In this document: positions 1-7,075 of the stretch, one piece after another
Layout: each line of letters begins with the position of its first letter
How positions within the stretch are numbered: position 1 is the stretch's first letter
Origin: an uncultured Lachnospiraceae bacterium
GTDB taxonomy: Bacteria > Bacillota > Clostridia > Lachnospirales > Lachnospiraceae
DNA: 12,246 bases
Reading direction: 5' to 3'
NCBI GenBank assembly: GCA_902496125.1
Contig: CABUZU010000057.1
Location: 1 to 12,246, forward strand
Made by a program: the position numbers and the translations under genes
The notes under the pieces: model-generated
Database searches by the model: none
Told to the model about the DNA's origin: nothing
What the model saw: only the letters and a program-made list of their open reading frames with translations

Positions 1-1
1 A

Positions 2-355
2 GATAAAGCTCCTGGAATCTATTCGTCTCGTTATTTAGGAGAGGATACTCCTTATGACGTAAAAAACCGCATTGTATTAGAGAAACTAGAAAATGCGAAG
101 GAAGAAGAACGAACCGCCAGATATGTATGTGCAATCGCAGCCGTAATGGCAGATGGAACAAAAAAGAGCGCTGTAGCAACGGTAGAAGGTACCATTGCAA
201 AACAACCAGAAGGAGATGGCGGATTTGGATACGACCCAATCTTTTATGTACCTTTTTATCAAAAGACTATGGCAAAACTTACTCCAGAAGAAAAAAATGC
301 GATTAGCCATAGAGGAAAAGCATTAAGAGAAATCAAAAAAGTGCTAGACAAATAA
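2..355 (+). CDS. rdgB: RdgB/HAM1-type non-canonical purine NTP pyrophosphatase, C-terminal part (5' truncated)
   Basis: The reading frame is open from base 2 to the TAA at 353-355 and gives 117 residues; the N-terminal part lies outside the window. Visible family motifs are APGIYSSRY near the start, then GDGGFGYDPIFY and SHRGKAL near the C-terminus, which form the nucleotide-binding groove in the HAM1 family. The catalytic aspartate of this family normally sits just before the APGIYS motif, so it falls just outside the window. Known family role: cytoplasmic hydrolysis of ITP, dITP and XTP to the monophosphate plus pyrophosphate, which keeps deaminated purines out of DNA and RNA. The next gene is a YfcE-type phosphodiesterase, the same order as ysnA-ysnB in Bacillus. 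A terminator follows directly. No start codon can be assigned. Confidence 0.95.
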   Translation, partial: DKAPGIYSSRYLGEDTPYDVKNRIVLEKLENAKEEERTARYVCAIAAVMADGTKKSAVATVEGTIAKQPEGDGGFGYDPIFYVPFYQKTMAKLTPEEKNAISHRGKALREIKKVLDK

Positions 356-384
356 TGAAAAATGTGCTAAATTTAGTACATACA

Positions 385-421
385 AGGGTGTATGATTAGA
401 AATAGTCATACGCTCTTTTTT
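385..421 (+). terminator. Rho-independent terminator after rdgB
   Basis: An 11-bp stem (385-395 with 406-416, two G-U pairs) encloses a 10-base loop and runs straight into a T-tract. It separates rdgB from the phosphodiesterase gene, so the latter either depends on read-through or has a promoter I cannot identify in the short stretch to 453. Confidence 0.85.
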
Positions 422-453
422 GTTTACTTACTTAGTCTGAAAGGAGGACGTAT

Positions 454-996
454 ATGAGAGTCGCAGTCGTTAGTGATACTCACGGCAACAATACCAATCT
501 ATCTCGTGTAATGAATATAGAAGGTGATATTGATTTATTAATTCATTTAGGTGATGTAGAAGCATCTTTACAAGAAATCGAAGAAATCGCAAAATGTCCT
601 GTTCAGATTGTAGCAGGAAATACGGATTTTTTCTCATGCTTTGATAGAGAAAAAGAAATTGATATCCTAGGTAAAAATATATTGATTACCCATGGACATC
701 GTTATGGTGTTACAAAGGATACGAGTCTGTTAAAGCAAGAAGCAATATTTAGAGGTGCTGATATTGTAATGTATGGGCACACACATCGACCAAAATTTAC
801 GTTTGATGACCATCTAATCGTAATCAATCCAGGAAGCTTAACCCGTCCAAGACAAGACGGCGGACTTCCTTCTTACATTATGTTAGAGATGAATAAAACG
901 AATGAACTTTCGGCATCGATTCGATATTTAGACGGTGCAAATCTGTATCCAGAACATTTTTATGGACAAGAAATTCAATTGCCATTAACTTTTTGA
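454..996 (+). CDS. yfcE: YfcE/YsnB-family metallophosphodiesterase
   Basis: This 180-residue protein has the whole calcineurin-like metallophosphoesterase motif set: DTHGN (residues 8-12), GDVE (33-36), GNTD (55-58), THGH (79-82) and YGHTH (107-111). These Asp, His and Asn residues bind the two active-site metals. The length matches the short YfcE/MJ0936 group. Members hydrolyse phosphodiester model substrates with manganese or nickel; the physiological substrate is not settled, so none is assigned here. There is no signal peptide, so it is cytoplasmic. The start is well supported by AAGGAGG at 441-447, six bases before the ATG. It lies behind rdgB as in many Firmicutes, but a terminator stands between the two. 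No clear terminator follows; the tRNA promoter starts 11 bases after the stop codon. Confidence 0.93.
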   Translation: MRVAVVSDTHGNNTNLSRVMNIEGDIDLLIHLGDVEASLQEIEEIAKCPVQIVAGNTDFFSCFDREKEIDILGKNILITHGHRYGVTKDTSLLKQEAIFRGADIVMYGHTHRPKFTFDDHLIVINPGSLTRPRQDGGLPSYIMLEMNKTNELSASIRYLDGANLYPEHFYGQEIQLPLTF

Positions 997-1006
997 TAAA
1001 AAATGC

Positions 1007-1035
1007 TTGACAATTAATTCTATATATGGTATAAA
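1007..1035 (+). promoter_or_regulatory. Sigma-A type promoter of the tRNA-Trp gene, with extended -10
   Basis: TTGACA (1007-1012), a 17-base spacer and TATAAA (1030-1035), with TGG directly before the -10 box as in extended -10 promoters. A start site near 1042 would give a leader of about 30 bases before the tRNA. It is one of the strongest promoter matches in the window, as expected for a stable RNA. Confidence 0.85.
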
Positions 1036-1073
1036 AATAAAGTCGATTCTGAAAGAAACAGAAACGATTCTTT

Positions 1074-1144
1074 AGGGGTGTAGTTCATCGGTAGAACGGC
1101 GGTCTCCAAAACCTCAGAGGTGGGTTCGATTCCTTCCACCCCTG
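1074..1144 (+). tRNA. tRNA-Trp (anticodon CCA), imperfect helices, CCA end not encoded
   Basis: The cloverleaf can be drawn by hand. The acceptor stem AGGGGTG (1074-1080) pairs fully with CACCCCT (1137-1143), and G1144 is the discriminator, as in tRNA-Trp. The D stem GTTC/GAAC is at 1083-1086 and 1094-1097. The anticodon loop CTCCAAA at 1104-1110 carries CCA at 1106-1108. The T loop TTCGATT is at 1125-1131. Two pairs are broken: C1100 opposite T1114 in the anticodon stem and T1121 opposite T1135 in the T stem, with an added G-T pair (1122/1134). The variable loop has four bases. The bases after G1144 are CTCG, so CCA must be added by enzyme. It has its own strong promoter and a terminator. 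Confidence 0.88.
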
Positions 1145-1149
1145 CTCGA

Positions 1150-1179
1150 GCTCTTTGATTAATATCAAAGGGCTTTTTT
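1150..1179 (+). terminator. Rho-independent terminator of the tRNA-Trp unit
   Basis: A 10-bp stem (1150-1159 with 1164-1173, one G-T pair), a TAAT loop and six Ts. It ends the tRNA transcript, so the nucleotidyltransferase gene downstream is not obviously served by the tRNA promoter. Confidence 0.9.
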
Positions 1180-1246
1180 GCAATTATGAGATATTTTTGC
1201 AAAAAAGTAAATGAATGAATACGTCGCAAAGGATGGAAAAAAATTT

Positions 1247-2164
1247 ATGAAGACAACATTAATTATTATGGCAGCAGGCATCGGTTCAAGATTTGGTACG
1301 GGCATTAAGCAGTTAGCAAAAATGAATGCATTTGGCGAAGTCATCATGGATTATTCTATTTATGATGCAAAAGAAGCAGGATTTGATAAGGTCGTTTTTA
1401 TTATCAGAAAAGACATCGAAGCAGAATTTAAAGAAGTAATCGGTAATCGTATTGCAAATCAGATTGAAGTAGAATATGTCTACCAAGAACTTAGTGATAT
1501 GCCAAATGGATTTACTGTGCCAGAAGGAAGAACAAAGCCTTGGGGCACTGGACAGGCAATCTTATGCTGCAAGGGAATAGTAAACGATCCTTTTGTTATT
1601 ATTAATGCAGATGATTATTATGGCAAGGAAGCCTTTAAAAAACTTCATGATTTCTTAGTAGAAGGAAGAGGAGAAGGTAAAGCATTTAGAATGGGTATGG
1701 CAGGATTTGTACTTAAGAATACACTTAGTGAACATGGAAGTGTTACCCGTGGTATTTGTGTAGTTGATGATGATTCCATGCTTACTCAGGTTATCGAAAC
1801 CAAAGGTATTCAAAAAAATGAAGAAGGAAAACTTATTTGCAATAATAAAGAAGTAGAAGCTTGGATTCATCCAGATGTGAAGGTATCGATGAATATGTGG
1901 GCAGGCTATCCAGAGTTTATTGACTATTTAGAAGAAGGATTTGTAGAATTTTTAGAAAATAAAGACAATGATTTACTGTCTTGTGAATATTTAATTCCAG
2001 TCATTGTAGATAAATTAATTCAGTCCAAAGAGGCAACGGTAAAGGTATTAGAAACAAGTGACCATTGGATTGGAATCACTTATAAAGAAGATACCCAGAT
2101 TGCACAGGATGGCTTTAAAAAGATGATTGAAGCAGGTGTTTACCCAGAAAAACTTTGGAAATAA
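1247..2164 (+). CDS. Sugar-phosphate-type nucleotidyltransferase (NTP_transferase fold)
   Basis: A 305-residue cytoplasmic protein starting MKTTLIIMAAGIGSRFG, the glycine-rich nucleotide-binding loop of the family, followed by KQL (21-23). KPWGTGQAI (97-105) fits the base/sugar contact segment and NADDYYG (120-126) carries the metal-binding aspartate. Family role: transfer of NMP from an NTP to a sugar or alditol phosphate, releasing pyrophosphate. Nucleotide and sugar cannot be read from the sequence. The frame also opens at ATG 1211, but that start has no ribosome binding site. The ATG at 1247 has AAAGGATGG (1228-1236) upstream and places the family motif at the N-terminus, so I chose it. 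The gene stands alone: a tRNA terminator precedes it and the BIG2 promoter follows. A role in making a surface sugar precursor is inference. Confidence 0.85.
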   Translation: MKTTLIIMAAGIGSRFGTGIKQLAKMNAFGEVIMDYSIYDAKEAGFDKVVFIIRKDIEAEFKEVIGNRIANQIEVEYVYQELSDMPNGFTVPEGRTKPWGTGQAILCCKGIVNDPFVIINADDYYGKEAFKKLHDFLVEGRGEGKAFRMGMAGFVLKNTLSEHGSVTRGICVVDDDSMLTQVIETKGIQKNEEGKLICNNKEVEAWIHPDVKVSMNMWAGYPEFIDYLEEGFVEFLENKDNDLLSCEYLIPVIVDKLIQSKEATVKVLETSDHWIGITYKEDTQIAQDGFKKMIEAGVYPEKLWK

Positions 2165-2179
2165 AATACAATTTTAGTA

Positions 2180-2208
2180 TTGAACGTTTTTTTTGAATGT
2201 GATATAGT
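2180..2208 (+). promoter_or_regulatory. Sigma-A type promoter of the BIG2 surface-protein gene
   Basis: TTGAAC (2180-2185), a 17-base spacer with a run of eight Ts, and TATAGT (2203-2208). A start near 2215 gives a leader of about 26 bases carrying AAGGAGG. It may also drive the downstream envelope operon by read-through of the weak terminator at 3931-3964. Confidence 0.7.
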
Positions 2209-2240
2209 TTGGTATATAACAAAATAAGGAGGAATCTTAG

Positions 2241-3920
2241 ATGAAACAAAAGAACAAGCGTCTAGCTGGATTGTTTATTGTTTTAGCAATGTTAGTAGCA
2301 TCTTTGGCTATGCCTTTTAATACACAGGCTGCAACTAAGAGCATTACATTAAATAAAGCAAAAGCTACAATCAATGTTGGACAAACCACAACTTTAAAAG
2401 TAACAAAGGCAAAAGGTCTTACAAGCAAAGCGGTAACTTGGAAATCTAGCAATAAGAAAGTTGCTACAGTAACTTCTAAAGGTGTTGTAAAAGGTGTAAA
2501 GGCTGGAACAGCTACTATTACAGCAACTTCTAAAAAGAGCTCTAAGGTAAAAGCTACTTGTAAGGTTACTGTTAAAACAGTAAAAGTAGAAACAATCAAT
2601 ACTGCTAGAAACGTAGCAATTCAAAAGGGTAAATCAATGAAATTAGTTGTTAATGTAACTCCTACAAATGCAACTAATAAAGAACTTACTTTTAAATCAA
2701 ACGATCCTAAGACAGCAAAGGTCGATAGCAAAGGTAAAATTACTGCTTTAAGAACTGGTGGTGCAACCATTACTGTTAAATCTAAAGATGGAGCAGTTTC
2801 TTATAGAGTTTTTGTAAACGTATATAATAATCCTGTTCTTATTACTAAAGTATCATTAAATAAGAGTAAAGATACAATGTATGTTGGAGAAGAATATAAA
2901 TTAAAAGCTACAATTAGTCCAAATAAACCAAGTAATAAAAAGGTTTATTGGATTTCTTCTAATCCTGATGTCGCAACTGTTGTAAAATTCAATGGTACAG
3001 TAAAAGCTCTTAAATCAGGTACAACAACAATTACTGCTTATGCAGCGGATAATGGTGGGAAGAAAGCATCTTGCAAAATCACTGTAAAGAAAAAACCTAC
3101 TACAATTAGCTTAAGCCCATCTTCTGTAACTTTAACAAAAGATGGTCAGACAAAAACATTAGCAGTAAAAGTAAGTTCTAAGCTTTACGAAAAAGTAACA
3201 TGGAAATCTTCTAACCCAGAAGTTGCAACAGTAAGTACTAGCGGTAAAGTAACTGCTAAGACAAATGGTAAAACAACCATTACAGCTACTTCTAAAGCAA
3301 ATAGTAAAGTAAAAGCTACCTGTAAAGTAACAGTAAATATTCCTAAGAAAGATACATTAAAGATTTCTAAAGATGAAACTACTTGCATCTTTACTGTAGA
3401 TTCTAGTATGAAATCTTATAACTTTGTATCAAAGGGTGCAAATGTTACCGTAGCAACCTCAGCAGTAGATAAAGGTTGGAAAGCTTACAATAAAGAAATC
3501 AATAAAGGTATTACAAAGGATACCATTTGGAATTTAATTAACAGCGATGTAACCAAATCTATCGGTGGTACTTACAGTGCATCTGGAAGCACGAAAACAA
3601 TTAAAGTTGGCAGCAATACTTTTAAATTTGTAAAATCAGGCGATGATATTAAAGTAATTTTAAATGGTAAAGAAAATACCTTATCGATTTTAAGTACAAA
3701 GGGTGATACTGTTACCGCTAAAATTGCTAATAGAAATGTTATTTTTACAATGACTGATGAACAGTTTACATTTAGTGATTCTGTCTTTGGTGAAGCAATT
3801 AGCTTCTTATTAGATAAAGGTATCTATACTGTTGAAGTAAACCGTGCAGCACTTGACCGTTTGAATGTAAAATATAGTATTGATGTAGAACCAACCCATG
3901 TATATAACATTCATAAGTAA
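2241..3920 (+). CDS. Secreted protein with four BIG2 (bacterial Ig-like) domains and an unrecognised C-terminal region
   Basis: A 559-residue protein. Residues 1-30 form a Sec signal peptide: a basic start, a hydrophobic stretch at 9-25 and a likely cut after TQA. Four BIG2 repeats follow at about 33-113, 114-196, 201-284 and 286-366. Each has the family pattern of Lys/Leu-rich first strand, VGQ-like turn, WxSSN, VATV, KG or SG, and ATITATS; the second repeat is the most diverged. Repeats 1 and 4 share an identical KVKATCKVTV ending and very similar DNA. Residues 367-559 hold no domain I recognise and contain none of the BIG2 pattern. There is no LPXTG motif and no C-terminal membrane segment, so the means of surface retention is unknown. 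BIG2 domains occur in adhesins and other surface proteins; the function here is open. AAGGAGG (2226-2232) supports the start. Confidence 0.88.
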   Translation: MKQKNKRLAGLFIVLAMLVASLAMPFNTQAATKSITLNKAKATINVGQTTTLKVTKAKGLTSKAVTWKSSNKKVATVTSKGVVKGVKAGTATITATSKKSSKVKATCKVTVKTVKVETINTARNVAIQKGKSMKLVVNVTPTNATNKELTFKSNDPKTAKVDSKGKITALRTGGATITVKSKDGAVSYRVFVNVYNNPVLITKVSLNKSKDTMYVGEEYKLKATISPNKPSNKKVYWISSNPDVATVVKFNGTVKALKSGTTTITAYAADNGGKKASCKITVKKKPTTISLSPSSVTLTKDGQTKTLAVKVSSKLYEKVTWKSSNPEVATVSTSGKVTAKTNGKTTITATSKANSKVKATCKVTVNIPKKDTLKISKDETTCIFTVDSSMKSYNFVSKGANVTVATSAVDKGWKAYNKEINKGITKDTIWNLINSDVTKSIGGTYSASGSTKTIKVGSNTFKFVKSGDDIKVILNGKENTLSILSTKGDTVTAKIANRNVIFTMTDEQFTFSDSVFGEAISFLLDKGIYTVEVNRAALDRLNVKYSIDVEPTHVYNIHK

Positions 3921-3930
3921 AATATAGTAT

Positions 3931-3964
3931 TAGCAGTGGGAGAAACTTCTCTCACTGCTATTTT
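3931..3964 (+). terminator. Likely terminator after the BIG2 gene, short T-tract
   Basis: A 12-bp stem (3931-3942 with 3949-3960, one G-T pair) with a six-base loop, followed by only four Ts. The stem is strong but the T-tract is poor, so partial read-through into the membrane-protein gene 40 bases later is plausible. I see no separate promoter in that 40-base gap. Confidence 0.75.
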
Positions 3965-4003
3965 ATGCATTGATGAGGAAATTTGCCCTCTAAAGGAGCT
4001 GAA

Positions 4004-5578
4004 ATGAAAAAGAAATTTATAATAGGACTTTTATGTCTATTAGTTCTTTGTTTAAAACCTCAAGTTTGTTTTGCTGGAAGTATGAATGGCAATGAACAAA
4101 CGGTTTATAGTATCGCAACAGGAACTTTTTCTTATAATGGAGAAACCTATAAAGCGAAGAGTGTTTATGTAGCACAACTCCGAGCATATTTAAATAGGGA
4201 TGATATTGATTTAACTTCTGCTCAGGCATCAAAAGCCATTTCAATGATTTATTCTAACGTTGAAAAAGGTGTAAAAGAAGGATATTTAACAAAGGTTTCA
4301 GGGGGAAGCAGTCAAACTGAAACAACGAAAGCAGTCGAAACAACGAAAGCAGTCGAAACAACGAAAGCAGTCGAAACAACGAAAACAGTCGAAACGACAA
4401 AATCACAAGAAACGAAAAAAACAGAAACATCTTCTGGGGTATTAGAGAGTGAGGAAAGCAAGGGTGCAGAGTCTGCAACAGATGAAAGTAAAGTAGAAAA
4501 TTCACAGGAGATAGAAACTTCTGTTTTAGCAATAGAATCTAAGCAATCAAAGGAAAAAACAAAATTAAAAGGTCAGATTTCTTATGACCACGAAGAAAAT
4601 AAGATTTACTATGAATATGTAGATGGTAAAGATAATAGTACCGTAGCAAAATTTGATTTAAAGGGAAATATATTTGTCTTAGAAATTACAATTGTCTTGG
4701 TATGTTTAGCAGTTCTAACCCTTATTTTTGTAGCAATTTTAGCAATAAAAAAATGTTTTATTTTCCAAAAGAATAAAACAAGAAAAGGTAGAAAAGAAAG
4801 ACAGACTTGGCGAAGAGCCATTCGATTCTTATTGACAATTATTTTAACTATTGCTACAATACTGCTAGTATTGATTACAGTTATTCAAATGGTATTTACG
4901 AATAAGGATTATTTGCAAAAAACATTGAATGCCAATCAATATTATCAAGAAATCTATCAAGATATGATGCAAGAAATTCATATGCAACTAGTAATATCTG
5001 GTAATGAAGATTTGTTATTAGATGAAGATTTGACATTAGAAGACTTTAGTTTTGTGTCTAGAAATGTATTAAAGTTTAGAGAGGCTAATAAAGAAGTTGG
5101 AGATTGTTATCAAGAAATAGAAAAAATAATTAATACAAAGATTACCGATAAATCGCTGCAAAAGAATATTTTGTCTATTTATAAGACCTATGCAGACCTT
5201 GGAATTGGTACATTAATCTATACGTTTGGTAAAATTATTAAGCGTTTAATGATTTCTATGCTCATAGGAGGAATCATTGTTTTAGTATCCATTTTTGTTT
5301 TATTGGTTATGGGACGAGTGCCTTATACCGGTATTTATGCAATTAGTAGGTCGACATTGGCAAGTGCTAGTATATTGTTACTGGGAGTATTCTTTTTAAA
5401 GACGAATGGAATTTATAGTATTAATCAAGCCTTTTCTAGTTATTTAAAACCATTTTCAAATAATTATTTAATTACATTGTATCATTATTTGATTATCGTA
5501 GCCTTGATATTATTAGTAATTAGTGTGTTATCTTTTGCAATTGGAAGAAAGATAAAACAAGATATTGAAGAAGAGTAA
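4004..5578 (+). CDS. Unrecognised multi-pass membrane protein with signal peptide and ETTKAV repeat linker
   Basis: I do not recognise this 524-residue protein as a named family. Residues 1-25 look like a Sec signal peptide (cut near CFAG). Residues 27-100 form a small outside domain rich in Tyr and Ala, including DDIDLTSAQASKAI. Residues 106-145 are a Thr/Lys/Glu-rich tandem repeat, and 146-185 continue as a charged, Ser/Glu-rich linker. Hydrophobic segments lie at about 224-249, 273-298, 414-437, 450-466 and 486-513; the short loop 250-272 is highly basic, hence cytoplasmic. The 299-413 stretch should be a second outside domain. The ATG at 4004 has AAAGGAG (3992-3998) and opens the signal peptide; an in-frame TTG at 3983 would add a charged extension and is less likely. 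Its stop codon overlaps the first ATG of the phosphatase frame by one base, which points to joint translation. A role in envelope assembly is inferred only from its neighbours. Confidence 0.85.
   Translation: MKKKFIIGLLCLLVLCLKPQVCFAGSMNGNEQTVYSIATGTFSYNGETYKAKSVYVAQLRAYLNRDDIDLTSAQASKAISMIYSNVEKGVKEGYLTKVSGGSSQTETTKAVETTKAVETTKAVETTKTVETTKSQETKKTETSSGVLESEESKGAESATDESKVENSQEIETSVLAIESKQSKEKTKLKGQISYDHEENKIYYEYVDGKDNSTVAKFDLKGNIFVLEITIVLVCLAVLTLIFVAILAIKKCFIFQKNKTRKGRKERQTWRRAIRFLLTIILTIATILLVLITVIQMVFTNKDYLQKTLNANQYYQEIYQDMMQEIHMQLVISGNEDLLLDEDLTLEDFSFVSRNVLKFREANKEVGDCYQEIEKIINTKITDKSLQKNILSIYKTYADLGIGTLIYTFGKIIKRLMISMLIGGIIVLVSIFVLLVMGRVPYTGIYAISRSTLASASILLLGVFFLKTNGIYSINQAFSSYLKPFSNNYLITLYHYLIIVALILLVISVLSFAIGRKIKQDIEEE
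4319..4426 (+). repeat. 18-bp in-frame tandem repeat encoding ETTKAV
   Basis: Three perfect copies of an 18-bp unit (4319-4336, 4337-4354, 4355-4372), a fourth with one change (4373-4390, Ala to Thr), and two degraded units to about 4426. The unit length is a multiple of three, so gain or loss of copies by slippage changes linker length by six residues without breaking the frame. It lies in the extracytoplasmic linker between the N-terminal domain and the first membrane segment. Confidence 0.9.
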
Positions 5579-5589
5579 TGAGGAGTAAG

Positions 5590-6318
5590 ATGCAGGTAGT
5601 AGATATACATAGTCATATGCTTTATGGCGTCGATGATGGTTCGAAAACAATAGAGGAATCTTTAGAGATGTTAGGAATATCTTATAAAGAGGGAATCTTA
5701 AATGTTATTTTGACGCCTCATTATGAAAAGAACAATAATCTTTATGATTTGAACAAATTACTAAGCCGTTTTAATGAATTAAAACAAAAAATATCTTCAC
5801 TCTATCCTGATATGAATTTATATTTAGGTAATGAGATTTTATATGAAGATGGGATTCTTGAAGATTTAAAAGATGGAAAGATTACCACAATAAATGGTAC
5901 AAGATATATTTTAGTTGAGTACCTTCCAAATGTTTCTTATGAGGATTTATATAAGTCTTTTAGGACATTGATTCAAGCAAGATTTTTCCCAATTTTAGCT
6001 CATGTAGAACGATACCGTTGTTTATATAAAAAGATGGATCGAATTGATGAGATAAAAGAATTAGGCGTATATTTGCAGATGAATGGGCAGAGTATACTTG
6101 GAGGAATCTTTTCCGAACATTCAAGATGGTGTCATAAGCTTTTAAAAGAAGAACAGATTAGTTTTCTTGCGAGTGACGCACATAATAGTACAACTCGTTC
6201 ACCCAAGTTATTAAAGAGCATAGAATGGATGAAAAAGAATTTATCTCTTTCTTATTGTAGTAAGGTTCTTTGGGATAATCCACAGATGATGCTTGATGAT
6301 AAATATTTAGAGGAATAA
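5590..6318 (+). CDS. cpsB: CpsB/CapC-type PHP-domain protein-tyrosine phosphatase
   Basis: A 242-residue cytoplasmic PHP-family phosphatase. Metal-binding motifs appear in order: DIHSH (5-9), VDDGS (14-18), TPHY (42-45), NE (81-82), AHVERY (137-142) and SDAHN (195-199). Known role of the family: manganese-dependent removal of phosphate from the tyrosine-rich tail of the CpsD kinase, tuning export and polymerisation of capsule or exopolysaccharide. The kinase is two genes downstream, which supports that pairing. Two starts are possible. The ATG at 5578 overlaps the upstream stop; the ATG at 5590 has AGGAG (5581-5585) four bases before it and gives MQVVDIHSH, closest to the usual N-terminus of the family, so I prefer it. 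The upstream ATG adds only four residues. The length is normal. Confidence 0.93.
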   Translation: MQVVDIHSHMLYGVDDGSKTIEESLEMLGISYKEGILNVILTPHYEKNNNLYDLNKLLSRFNELKQKISSLYPDMNLYLGNEILYEDGILEDLKDGKITTINGTRYILVEYLPNVSYEDLYKSFRTLIQARFFPILAHVERYRCLYKKMDRIDEIKELGVYLQMNGQSILGGIFSEHSRWCHKLLKEEQISFLASDAHNSTTRSPKLLKSIEWMKKNLSLSYCSKVLWDNPQMMLDDKYLEE

Positions 6319-6337
6319 GTAAGAGAAAGGTAAAAGT

Positions 6338-7075
6338 ATGAATAACTACCAAAATGATGAAGTAGAAATTGACTTAAGGGAATTGTTTTTTGTATGGTTT
6401 GAGAAAATTTGGAGCGTTCTTATTTGTACATTTATAGGAATGATTGTTGCAGCAGTTGTTACATTAACGACAATTACTCCAATGTATCAATCCTCAGCAC
6501 AGATTTATATTTTAAATCCGTCTTCAAGTTTAGCATCGCTTTCTTTATCAGATTTACAATTAGGAACAGCGGTTACAAGTGACTATATGAAATTAATTAC
6601 CGGTCGAAATGTAGTAGAACAAGTAATTAACAATTTAAACCTTAATACCACTTACGAAGCGTTTGTAGGAAGTATTTCTGTTACAAACCCTTCGGATACC
6701 CGTTTCTTAGATATTACCGTAACCAATGCAGACCCTTATATGGCTAAGACCATTGTAGATGAGCTTACCGATGTTTCGGTAAAACGTATTGCAGCAGTTA
6801 TGGAAGCTCCAGAACCAAATATTACAGAACGAGGAATTGTAAATGAATCACCAGTAAGTCCAAGCTTTAAGAAAAATGTATTAATTGGCGGAATGTTAGG
6901 ATTCCTATTAATTTCTGCATGGATTGTTGTTCGTTATCTATTAGATGATACGATTAAAGGTACCGATGATATTGAACGTTATTTAGAATTAGAGACTTTA
7001 GCGGTTATTCCATTAGAAGACGATAAAAAATCAAAGAAGAAAAATAAAAAGAATAAAAGGAGAAGTGTTCGATGA
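6338..7075 (+). CDS. cpsC: CpsC/YveK-type Wzz-domain kinase modulator
   Basis: A 245-residue membrane protein with the Wzz/CpsC layout: short cytoplasmic N-terminus with EIDLRELFFVW (10-20), a first membrane segment at about 24-46, an outside domain at 47-180 ending in the Pro-rich PVSPS (172-176), a second membrane segment at about 181-202, and a cytoplasmic tail starting DDTIKGTDDIERYLEL. In Gram-positive systems this protein activates the separate CpsD kinase and influences polysaccharide chain length. The tail here ends in a very basic stretch (KKSKKKNKKNKRR, 230-242). The ribosome site GAAAGG (6325-6330) supports the start. It lies 19 bases after the phosphatase gene and its stop overlaps the kinase start by four bases, so kinase and modulator should be translated in step. 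Confidence 0.92.
   Translation: MNNYQNDEVEIDLRELFFVWFEKIWSVLICTFIGMIVAAVVTLTTITPMYQSSAQIYILNPSSSLASLSLSDLQLGTAVTSDYMKLITGRNVVEQVINNLNLNTTYEAFVGSISVTNPSDTRFLDITVTNADPYMAKTIVDELTDVSVKRIAAVMEAPEPNITERGIVNESPVSPSFKKNVLIGGMLGFLLISAWIVVRYLLDDTIKGTDDIERYLELETLAVIPLEDDKKSKKKNKKNKRRSVR

Noticed and set aside
1044..1071. Short direct repeat CGATTCT flanking a small inverted repeat in the tRNA leader
   Set aside because: Seven-base repeats in a short AT-rich leader are weak evidence, and no known leader element fits.
1211..1246. Earlier ATG start for the nucleotidyltransferase
   Set aside because: There is no ribosome site before 1211, and the extra 12 residues precede the family's normal N-terminal motif.
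2193..2218. Alternative promoter TTGAAT with TATATA upstream of the BIG2 gene
   Set aside because: The spacing is about 14 bases, too short; the pair at 2180-2208 has a 17-base spacer.
2237..2624. Open reading frames on the - strand opposite the BIG2 gene, including one of 120 codons
   Set aside because: They are shadows of the repetitive Lys/Thr/Val-rich coding strand; they show low-complexity hydrophobic translation, no family motif and no good ribosome site.
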